NCBI GenBank assembly: GCA_902552035.1
Contig: CACDFC010000006.1
Span: 1-57,033, forward strand
Reading direction: 5' to 3'
DNA: 57,033 nt
Source: an uncultured Pelagibacteraceae bacterium
GTDB taxonomy: Bacteria; Pseudomonadota; Alphaproteobacteria; Pelagibacterales; Pelagibacteraceae
Positions 50,705-57,033 of the stretch are shown here, one piece after another; position 1 is the stretch's first letter, and every line of letters begins with the position of its first letter. The notes beneath the pieces are model-generated. The model had not been told where the DNA came from, searched no databases, and was given only the letters and a program-made list of their open reading frames with translations. The position numbers were made by a program, and so were the translations under genes.

Positions 50705-51654
50705 AAAAATATTTAGGTCTAGTTTTAATTAGTTTGTTATTATGTACCAATGTTTATGCATCAAAGGAAAGCATAAAAAAAGATGGTTTTATAATACCGA
50801 CAAATAAATGGAAAGATAAAATTGAAATTGAAGAAAAATTTGAAGTAAAAAATCCTAAAGATAAAATAATAATAATTTACAATCATGGTTCCAGTGTAAA
50901 TGATGTTAAATCAAAAGATTGTTTCTGGATTCGAGAGCTTAGGAATTGGACCCAATTAGCAGGACAAAAAATTAATGATAAAGAAATTATGGTTTATATT
51001 CATTGTCAGGGCCAACTTGAAGGCGATTTAGGTGCTAAATTAGGAAAAATAGGAATGTGGATGAAAAAATGGGAAGGTCCTTATCCAGGTACCTCAAAAA
51101 TGGATCGAAGAGTTGAGGGTAATTTGGAAGTTGTTAAAAAATTTGTTAACTTAGGCGTACCAAAGAAACAAATTTTTATATCTGGTCACTCTTGTGGTGG
51201 ATGGGCAACATTAAGATTTACAGCAAAATATATGAGCGAAGTGGGTGGAGGCATATCATTACTGCCTGCATGTTTTTGGAATTTATCAAAAAAATATAAA
51301 GTAAAAAAAGTTGGCTATGAAAAAGCTATGGAAAAATTTCATAAAAAGTATCCTGGTATGGCTCAGTGGAGACAAGATCAGATTGATATAATTATAAAGG
51401 GAAATGCACCAATTTTAATTTTCACTCATCCGCTGGATCATTATGAGGGATTAACTTCTGATTGGATGGATAATGTTCCTAACTTTCAAAGAATTGTAAT
51501 TTCTGAAAATAAAAAAATTAACGGAAAAAGTTGTAATACAGCTGGATCAGATTGGCAAGAGCCATTAAATGAAGGTCATATTATCAACAAAGCAGATTGC
51601 TTTATGCATTATTATCCACTTATTAAAGAATATATTGCTTCAAGAATGAAATAA
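50701..51654 (+). CDS. Secreted alpha/beta hydrolase-like protein
   Basis: A 317-aa protein with a clear signal peptide (about 1-20, ending VYA). The mature part shows an alpha/beta hydrolase pattern: IIIYNHGSSVND oxyanion region, a nucleophile elbow FISGHSCGGWATLRF (Ser ~164), a candidate acid in FTHPLDHYEG, and a candidate His in EGHIINKADC. Cysteines flank the site (DCFWIREL, HCQGQ, ACFWN), suiting a periplasmic disulfide protein. Substrate unknown. It lies between the FolM-like gene and folB with 4-bp and 0-bp junctions. Confidence 0.7.
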   Translation: MKKYLGLVLISLLLCTNVYASKESIKKDGFIIPTNKWKDKIEIEEKFEVKNPKDKIIIIYNHGSSVNDVKSKDCFWIRELRNWTQLAGQKINDKEIMVYIHCQGQLEGDLGAKLGKIGMWMKKWEGPYPGTSKMDRRVEGNLEVVKKFVNLGVPKKQIFISGHSCGGWATLRFTAKYMSEVGGGISLLPACFWNLSKKYKVKKVGYEKAMEKFHKKYPGMAQWRQDQIDIIIKGNAPILIFTHPLDHYEGLTSDWMDNVPNFQRIVISENKKINGKSCNTAGSDWQEPLNEGHIINKADCFMHYYPLIKEYIASRMK

Positions 51655-52074
51655 ATGAAAAAAAATAACCTTAAAATAGTTAAGCTTCAGAAATCTCTAT
51701 TTAATTACGAAAAAAAAGTAATTATCAACGAATTAATATTAAGCCTTAAACTTGGATATTATGATTTCGAAAAAGAGAAACCTCAAAAAGTTAAATTTAG
51801 CTTAGAAGCAAACTACCTAGATAAAAAACCTACAAACGATAAAGATTTAAAATCAATTGTGAACTATGACAAACTAGTAAGGCTTGTCAAAAAACTTACA
51901 AAAAATAAACACTATAATTTTTTAGAAACTTTAGCTGAGGATGTTTTTGACGAATTATTTAAAGATAAAAGAATAGATAAAATTACCCTTCAAATAGAAA
52001 AAATGGAGATAATGAAAGACTGTTCATCTGTTGGTATTCAAATTTCTAAAAAAAGAAGCCATGGTAAGCTCTGA
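51655..52074 (+). CDS. folB: Dihydroneopterin aldolase
   Basis: Cleaves dihydroneopterin to hydroxymethyl-dihydropterin in folate synthesis. At 139 aa it has a ~20-residue N-terminal extension before the domain, then [18 protein letters not shown] with the substrate-binding Glu, [10 protein letters not shown], and the catalytic Lys segment [20 protein letters not shown]. It starts immediately after the hydrolase stop and overlaps uvrC by 14 bp. Paralogous epimerases (FolX) are similar, but the motif spacing favours FolB. Confidence 0.85.
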   Translation: MKKNNLKIVKLQKSLFNYEKKVIINELILSLKLGYYDFEKEKPQKVKFSLEANYLDKKPTNDKDLKSIVNYDKLVRLVKKLTKNKHYNFLETLAEDVFDELFKDKRIDKITLQIEKMEIMKDCSSVGIQISKKRSHGKL

Positions 52075-53896
52075 TAGCGGAAAAGAAGTAATTAAAAAAG
52101 AAATCCCATTGGTACCTAAACTGCCCGGTGTTTATAGGATGTTAAATTCAAATAACGAGGTTCTGTATGTTGGAAAGGCAAAAAACCTACCTAATAGACT
52201 TAAGAGTTATGTATCTGAAAAGAGTCACATAATAAGAACTGAGAGAATGTTGTCTCAAACTAAAAAATTAGAGATAACAACTACATCAAATGAAAGTGAA
52301 GCCCTACTTTTAGAGGCAAATTTGATCAAAAAATTTAAACCAAGATTTAATATTTTACTAAGAGATGATAAATCTTTTCCATTCATTTTTATTGGAAATC
52401 AAGACAAGTGGTCGCAAATAAAAAGACACAGAGGAAAAAAAAATAGAGAAGGTTTCTTTTTTGGACCTTTTGCGTCTGCAGGATCAGCCAATTGGACAAT
52501 TAAAATGATACAGAAAATTTTTCAGTTAAGAGTTTGTGACGATACTGTATTTAAAAATAGACAAAGACCATGCATTTTATATCAAATTAAGAGGTGCTCA
52601 GCACCATGTGTGGGCTATGTTAATGATAAAGACTATAAAAAATCTGTTGAGGACGCTATAGAATTTGTATCTGGAAAATCTAGAAAAATTCAAAAAAATC
52701 TCTCTAGTGAGATGGAAAAAGCAAGTGAAGATTTAGACTTTGAAAAAGCTGCTATATTAAGAGATAGAATTAAATCTCTAAATATAATTCAATCATCACA
52801 AAGAATTAACGAAGCAAATTTAGTAGAGGCAGATGTAATTGCTGGGTATAAGGAGTCTGGAAAAACTTGCATTCAAATATTTTTTTACCGATCAAAACAA
52901 AACTGGGGTAATCAAGCTTTTTTTCCAAAACACGACCCAGATGATAGTCTTAAAGATATAATTAATTCTTTTGTTTCACAGTTTTATGAAAACAAAACTG
53001 TACCGAGTTCAATAATTTTAAGCGAGGATATAAAAGAAAAAGAATTAATAGAAAAAACTTTAACTAAAAAAGAAGGTAAACAAATTAATATTTCAGTTGC
53101 AAAAAAAGGTTCTAAATTAAAAGTGGTTAAACAAGCAATCAAAAATGCTAAAGATAGCCTGAACAGGAAACTTTATGAAAGTCAAAATAATAAAGAATTG
53201 TTTGAAGAAGTTTCACAGAAATTTAGACTTGAGTCTAATATTAATTTAATTGAAGTTTATGACAATAGCCATATTCAAGGAACAAATAGTGTTGGTGCTT
53301 TAATCGCATTTGGAGACGAAGGTTTTATTAAAAAAAGATACAGAAAATTTAATATTAGAATTAAGAAGAATGAGCAGGATGATTATGGAATGCTTAGAGA
53401 GGTTCTTAATAGAAGATTCAAAAGAGCGTTACAAGAAAAAGATAATTATTTAACAATGCCTGATTTATTGCTTATTGATGGCGGTAAAGGTCAATATTCA
53501 GTTGCGAGAGAGGCTGTTAATGAATTAGGACTTCATGATATTCCAATTATCGCAATAGCTAAAGGTAAATTTAGAAATAGTGGGAATGAAACATTTTTTC
53601 ACAACGGTAGAGAATATAAATTTGAGAAAAATGATCCAACCCTCTTCTTTCTACAAAGATTAAGAGATGAGGCACATAGGTTTGCAATAAGTGCGCATAG
53701 GGCAAAGAGAAAACGTGGACTGAGCAAATCGTTGTTAGATCAAATCGAGGGAATTGGCTCTATTAGAAAAAGATCTTTATTAAATCACTTTGGGTCTGCT
53801 AGGGCTGTAGAATCTGCAAGTTTGGATGAAATTAAATCTGTTGATGGTGTTGAGGACAAAGTAGCTAAAAAAATATATAACTTTTTTCACGAATGA
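52061..53896 (+). CDS. uvrC: UvrABC excinuclease subunit C
   Basis: Dual-incision nuclease of nucleotide excision repair. The frame is open from 52031, but the ATG at 52061 ([10 protein letters not shown]) is preferred, as only ~20 residues then precede the GIY-YIG domain ([23 protein letters not shown]). This gives 611 aa. [10 protein letters not shown], the UVR domain (~205-240), the endonuclease V-like domain ([27 protein letters not shown]) and C-terminal helix-hairpin-helix repeats ([14 protein letters not shown]) are all present. It overlaps folB by 14 bp and pgsA by 4 bp. Confidence 0.97.
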   Translation: MVSSDSGKEVIKKEIPLVPKLPGVYRMLNSNNEVLYVGKAKNLPNRLKSYVSEKSHIIRTERMLSQTKKLEITTTSNESEALLLEANLIKKFKPRFNILLRDDKSFPFIFIGNQDKWSQIKRHRGKKNREGFFFGPFASAGSANWTIKMIQKIFQLRVCDDTVFKNRQRPCILYQIKRCSAPCVGYVNDKDYKKSVEDAIEFVSGKSRKIQKNLSSEMEKASEDLDFEKAAILRDRIKSLNIIQSSQRINEANLVEADVIAGYKESGKTCIQIFFYRSKQNWGNQAFFPKHDPDDSLKDIINSFVSQFYENKTVPSSIILSEDIKEKELIEKTLTKKEGKQINISVAKKGSKLKVVKQAIKNAKDSLNRKLYESQNNKELFEEVSQKFRLESNINLIEVYDNSHIQGTNSVGALIAFGDEGFIKKRYRKFNIRIKKNEQDDYGMLREVLNRRFKRALQEKDNYLTMPDLLLIDGGKGQYSVAREAVNELGLHDIPIIAIAKGKFRNSGNETFFHNGREYKFEKNDPTLFFLQRLRDEAHRFAISAHRAKRKRGLSKSLLDQIEGIGSIRKRSLLNHFGSARAVESASLDEIKSVDGVEDKVAKKIYNFFHE

Positions 53897-54477
53897 AAAT
53901 TAAAATACCTAATTATCTTACCATTGGAAGAATAGTAATAGTGCCTATATTTGTTCTGGCCTTTTATCTTCCAGGTTTTTATGGTGATATAGTACCTTTT
54001 ATATTATTTGTTTTAGCATCATTTACAGATTTCTTAGATGGTCTTCTTGCAAGAATGTACAAGGAGGAATCAAAATTGGGTGAACTCTTAGATCCAATTG
54101 CAGATAAAATTATAGTTGCTGCCGCTCTTATTCTATTAGTAATGGATCAAACAATTAAGGGTTTTGAAGTGATCGCAGCAATAATCATTCTTACTAGAGA
54201 GATACTTATATCTGGCCTTAGGGAATTTTTAGCAGTAGGAAAAATAAGTATGCCTGTATCTAGTTTAGCAAAATTGAAGACATTTTTACAAATGTTTGCA
54301 ATTAGTATTTTACTAACTGGAGAAACTGGAAACAAAATTATAAATTTTCAAGATTATAATGCACAAACTATAGGAATAATATTGCTATGGTTATCAGCAT
54401 TCTTAACTCTTTATACTGGTTACGACTACTTAAGAAAAGGTATAGATCATGCTATTTCTGAGGACAACAAAAATTAG
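53893..54477 (+). CDS. pgsA: CDP-diacylglycerol--glycerol-3-phosphate 3-phosphatidyltransferase
   Basis: Inner-membrane CDP-alcohol phosphatidyltransferase that makes phosphatidylglycerol phosphate. At 194 aa it has about five hydrophobic segments and the family motif D-G-x2-A-R-x8-G-x3-D-x3-D (in [18 protein letters not shown] through LLDPIADK). The ATG overlaps the uvrC stop (ATGA). The pairing uvrC-pgsA is common in proteobacteria. It ends 4 bp into the convergent ilvE. Confidence 0.96.
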   Translation: MKIKIPNYLTIGRIVIVPIFVLAFYLPGFYGDIVPFILFVLASFTDFLDGLLARMYKEESKLGELLDPIADKIIVAAALILLVMDQTIKGFEVIAAIIILTREILISGLREFLAVGKISMPVSSLAKLKTFLQMFAISILLTGETGNKIINFQDYNAQTIGIILLWLSAFLTLYTGYDYLRKGIDHAISEDNKN

Positions 54478-55355
54478 GCAGCTTTTTTTTTACGCACCAA
54501 TTTATCGTAGCTTTCAGACAAATCTAAAATTAAATTACATACTTCGTATTGATGTTTCGAAATAGTTGATACAGGTGTAATTTCCGCGGCAGTACCAGTT
54601 AAAAAACACCCAACAAATTTTGAAATTTCATTAAGTTTGATTTTTCTCTCAACAACTTTTATATTTTTTGATTTTGCAATTTCAATTACTGTTCTTCTCG
54701 TAATGCCATCTAAAAAGGAGTCTGGAATTGGCGTATGAAGTTCTCCATTAGTATCTTTAAAAAATATATTAGCTCCAGTAGCTTCTGCAACATTACCTTC
54801 ATGATCCAGCATTAGGGAGTCTGTATAGCCTTGTTTTTCAGCTTCATGTTTTGACAAAGTGCAAATCATATAAAGTCCTGATGCTTTTGTGTCCCATGGT
54901 ATAGAGTCTGGAGATGGTCTTCTCCAATTTGAAACGTTTAATTTGATTCCTTGAGTTTTAAGTTTTGGGTCGAAGTATGTACCCCACTCCCATGTAGCAA
55001 TAGCCATATGAATTTTTGTTTGTTGTGCAGATATTGCCATCATTTCACTTCCTCGCCAGGCAAAAGGTCTTACATAACCATTTAGCACGTTTTGAACAGT
55101 TACAATCTTTTTCGTAGCTAAATTAATTTCCTCTTTTGAATATGGCAAATCTATTCCCATTCTTTTTGCAGAGTGAAATAGTCTATCTGTATGTTCCGTT
55201 AACTTAAATATTTCTCCGTCATAAACTCTCAATCCTTCGAATACACAACTAGCATAGTGCATTCCATGGCTAAGGACATGAAATTTAGCATCCCTCCAGT
55301 CAATTAGTTCATTATTGAACCATATTTTACCGTCTCTTTTATCATAAGGAATCAT
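54474..55355 (-). CDS. ilvE: Branched-chain amino acid aminotransferase, class IV
   Basis: PLP fold type IV enzyme, last step of Leu/Ile/Val synthesis. The frame is open to 55415, but the ATG at 55355 (MIPYDKRDGKIWFNNEL) is preferred: it matches the family N-terminus, and the upstream part is a promoter and homopolymer region. This gives 293 aa. HVLSHGMHYASCVFEGLRVY, TKASGLY with the PLP lysine, EATGANIFF and FLDGITRRTVIEIAK are visible. It is divergent from the MarR gene. Confidence 0.93.
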   Translation of the reverse strand: MIPYDKRDGKIWFNNELIDWRDAKFHVLSHGMHYASCVFEGLRVYDGEIFKLTEHTDRLFHSAKRMGIDLPYSKEEINLATKKIVTVQNVLNGYVRPFAWRGSEMMAISAQQTKIHMAIATWEWGTYFDPKLKTQGIKLNVSNWRRPSPDSIPWDTKASGLYMICTLSKHEAEKQGYTDSLMLDHEGNVAEATGANIFFKDTNGELHTPIPDSFLDGITRRTVIEIAKSKNIKVVERKIKLNEISKFVGCFLTGTAAEITPVSTISKHQYEVCNLILDLSESYDKLVRKKKAA

Positions 55356-55373
55356 AAGATTTTTTTTTTTAAA

Positions 55374-55402
55374 AAAATATCTTTGTATGTATAATATGTC
55401 AA
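55374..55402 (-). promoter_or_regulatory. Probable ilvE promoter
   Basis: Minus-strand TTGACA (55397-55402, perfect -35) and TATTTT (55374-55379) with a 17-base spacer, about 20 bases before the ilvE ATG at 55355. The -10 overlaps an AAGAT-tract-ATCTT inverted repeat (about 55356-55382). The promoter lies between ilvE and the divergent MarR gene, so MarR could act here. Confidence 0.55.
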
Positions 55403-55416
55403 TATAACTTACCAAT

Positions 55417-55854
55417 ATGAAACAGCTTCTATACCTTAAAGATGAACAATTAAAACATTTTATAGAGAAAATTTTTATGGGTTATAGAGAAACCTTTGCA
55501 GATGCAAAAAAAATTTTAAATAACTACTCAATTGGTGTGGCTCACCATAAAGCCTTGCATTTAATTTCTTTATATGAGGGCATCTCAATATCGGAACTTT
55601 TAAAAAAACTCAAAGTTACTAAACAGAGTCTAAACAGAGTGCTTAAAGATTTAATAAAAATAAATGCAATAGAATTTAAAAAGGATAATAAAGATACAAG
55701 AATTAAACATATATATCTTAGTGACAAGGGTACACAAATATATGAGGAAATTTTTATCGTTCAAAAGAAAAGAATTTATAAAGCACTAATTAATTCTACT
55801 TCAAAAGAAGTATTGAATTTCGATAATGTTTTAAAAAAAATAATAAATGAATAA
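55417..55854 (+). CDS. MarR-family transcriptional regulator, PetP-like
   Basis: A 145-aa winged-helix regulator: VAHHKALHLISLYEGISISELLKKL, then KVTKQSLNRVLKDLIKINAIEF (recognition helix) and the wing KDNKDTRIKHIYLSDKGTQIYEEI. It overlaps the response regulator by 8 bp. In Rhodobacter a MarR gene (petP) precedes the OmpR-type petR in the same arrangement, which makes PetP a plausible relative. The ligand is unknown. The divergent ilvE promoter is a candidate target. Confidence 0.85.
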   Translation: MKQLLYLKDEQLKHFIEKIFMGYRETFADAKKILNNYSIGVAHHKALHLISLYEGISISELLKKLKVTKQSLNRVLKDLIKINAIEFKKDNKDTRIKHIYLSDKGTQIYEEIFIVQKKRIYKALINSTSKEVLNFDNVLKKIINE

Positions 55855-56524
55855 TTTTGATACACATATTCTTGTTGTAGACGATGATGAAGAAATAAGA
55901 GAATTGGTAAAAGAATATTTAAAAAAAAATAAGTATTTAGTAACTACCGCAAAAGATGCAGAGGATGCACAAAATAAAGTTAGATTTGTTAAGTTTGATT
56001 TAATTATCTTAGATATAATGATGCCTGGTAAAAGTGGTTTAGAATTTACCAGAGATAATAAAAACCATTTAAATACTCCAATTATATTATTAACAGCAAA
56101 AGGTGAGCCTGCTGAAAGAGTTACAGGCCTTGAGATAGGTGCTGATGACTATCTGGCAAAACCATTTGAGCCAAAAGAGTTAATATTAAGGATAAATAAT
56201 ATTCTTAACAAAACAAAAACTAAATTTACAAAAAGGCTTATTGAATTTGGTGACGTAAAAATTGATTTAAATAAATTAATTATTAAAAAAAATAGCGTTG
56301 AATATAAAATAAATAATACAGAAAAATCAATTTTAGAGGAAATGATTAATTCTCCAGGAAAAATTTTTTCAAGACAAAATATATCATCAATTATTAATAT
56401 TGAGAAAGAAAGATCAATTGATGTTATTATTACTAGATTAAGAAAAAAAATTGAGAGTAATCCAAAAAAATCAAAATACTTACAAACAATAAGAGGTGAA
56501 GGATATGTCCTTTGGATTGAGTAA
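55847..56524 (+). CDS. OmpR-family response regulator
   Basis: A 225-aa two-domain regulator. The receiver domain (1-~120) has the acidic pocket VDDDEE, phospho-acceptor Asp56 in ILDIMMPGKSG, Thr83 in LLTAKG and Lys105 in LAKPFEP. The C-terminal winged-helix domain has SIDVIITRLRKKIE and LQTIRGEGYVLW. It overlaps the MarR gene by 8 bp and the downstream kinase by 20 bp, so it is probably the kinase's partner. Alphaproteobacterial PetR/OmpR types fit; targets unknown. Confidence 0.95.
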   Translation: MNNFDTHILVVDDDEEIRELVKEYLKKNKYLVTTAKDAEDAQNKVRFVKFDLIILDIMMPGKSGLEFTRDNKNHLNTPIILLTAKGEPAERVTGLEIGADDYLAKPFEPKELILRINNILNKTKTKFTKRLIEFGDVKIDLNKLIIKKNSVEYKINNTEKSILEEMINSPGKIFSRQNISSIINIEKERSIDVIITRLRKKIESNPKKSKYLQTIRGEGYVLWIE

Positions 56525-57033
56525 GTTTTTAAAAAATATTTTACCTAAGCAACTATTTTATAGAGGTTTACTAATTGTTGCTTTACCAATTATTATTTTA
56601 CAATTTACAATCTCAATAGTTTTTTTTGATAGCTTATGGATAAAAACTAACAAAGGTATGACTAGAGCTCTAGTAGCGGAGGTAAAAACTTTTATGCAAG
56701 CATACGATCAAGAGGAGACTAATAAAGAAATGGTAATTAAATTATATGAGGAGAATTTAGAATTTAAAATAAATTTAGAAAAAAATTTAATTATGCCTGA
56801 AAAATTGAAAGAAAGGTGGTTCAGTCCTGTTGATAGATCTTTGAGAAGAGAACTTAAATCAAAAGGATTTGATTATTGGTTCAACACAACAAGTTACAAA
56901 AAAAATATTGATTTAAAAGTTAAGTATAAAGATGGCTATTTTCAATTTTATATTCCAAGAGATAGATTGACAAGCAGTTCTGTAAGATTGTTTGGGTTAT
57001 GGATTACTGTTCCAGCTTTATTAATAATATCTA
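56505..57033 (+). CDS. Sensor histidine kinase, EnvZ-like, N-terminal part (cut by window end)
   Basis: The ATG at 56505 opens a frame running to the window edge (176 codons seen). It begins MSFGLSKFLKNILPKQLFYR and continues into a hydrophobic first membrane segment (GLLIVALPIIILQFTISIVF), typical of alphaproteobacterial EnvZ kinases. A periplasmic domain of about 120 residues follows, then the start of a second membrane segment (LFGLWITVPALLIIS). HAMP and kinase domains would be outside the window. The 20-bp overlap with the regulator supports pairing. Confidence 0.85.
   Translation, partial: MSFGLSKFLKNILPKQLFYRGLLIVALPIIILQFTISIVFFDSLWIKTNKGMTRALVAEVKTFMQAYDQEETNKEMVIKLYEENLEFKINLEKNLIMPEKLKERWFSPVDRSLRRELKSKGFDYWFNTTSYKKNIDLKVKYKDGYFQFYIPRDRLTSSSVRLFGLWITVPALLIIS

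Noticed and set aside
52031-52060. Upstream start for uvrC
   Set aside because: It would add ten residues inside folB without family similarity; the ATG at 52061 gives the usual distance to the GIY-YIG domain.
55356-55415. N-terminal extension of ilvE by 20 residues
   Set aside because: The stretch contains the probable ilvE promoter and a homopolymer tract; the family N-terminus begins at the ATG at 55355.

Overview
The window is AT-rich, gene-dense bacterial DNA with short spacers and many small stop/start overlaps. Gene content and order point to a streamlined marine alphaproteobacterium of the SAR11/Pelagibacterales type. The evidence is alphaproteobacterial-type proteins (FtsZ ending in EIPAFLRRQ, RpoD, an EnvZ-like kinase, an ELM1-family protein), lysine/asparagine/isoleucine-rich proteins and very compact operons. 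The assignment is inference from gene content, not from a marker search.

Layout: (1) 1-2405, plus strand: the 3' end of uvrD and an M24 Xaa-Pro aminopeptidase. (2) 2391-23143, minus strand: one long division/cell-wall block. Read in transcription order it is mraZ, ftsZ, rsmH, ftsL, ftsI, a murE-murF fusion, mraY, murD, ftsW, murG, murC, murB, ddl, ftsQ, a truncated ftsA, lpxC, bamD, ligA. A sigma70-like promoter overlapped by three TGGG boxes at exact 10-bp spacing precedes mraZ. (3) 23283-24411, minus strand: RNase P RNA and an AmpD-like amidase. (4) 24470-25850, plus strand: mlaA and mlaC. (5) 25860-32150: an accessory sugar-transfer island on both strands, with several glycosyltransferases, a DUF5672 protein, a methyltransferase and a DPM1-like polyprenyl-phosphate glycosyltransferase. 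It ends at two tRNA genes, Ile(CAU) and Val(GAC), with a GT-C-like membrane protein beyond them. (6) 33686-37808, minus strand: yqeY, dnaG, rpoD. (7) 37926-42324, plus strand: carA-carB. (8) 42325-43924, minus strand: an ELM1-family protein with a putative 2OG-Fe(II) oxygenase. (9) 43946-47762: trxB, two NAD(P)-dependent oxidoreductases and an aspartate aminotransferase. (10) 47796-54477, plus strand: uvrB, a pteridine-reductase-like SDR, a secreted alpha/beta hydrolase, folB, uvrC, pgsA. (11) 54474-57033: ilvE, divergent from a MarR regulator, an OmpR-type response regulator and an EnvZ-like kinase cut by the window end.

How the genes work together: the large minus-strand block makes the peptidoglycan precursor (MurC, D, E, F, Ddl, MraY, MurG) and the septal machine that uses it (FtsZ, Q, L, W, I). 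LpxC and BamD supply the outer membrane, and MlaA/MlaC maintain its lipid asymmetry. The sugar island probably decorates the surface. uvrD, uvrB and uvrC cover much of nucleotide excision repair.

The most unusual signals are: an FtsA reduced to its N-terminal subdomains plus a membrane-tail helix, with no ATPase core; ftsZ moved to the head of the cluster; a DnaG whose zinc ligands are mostly substituted; and a tRNA-Val with a rewired elbow. No CRISPR array, insertion sequence or prophage was seen. The only gene-free stretches of about 300 bases or more, 23144-23679 and 32151-32428, hold rnpB plus the mraZ control region, and the two tRNAs.
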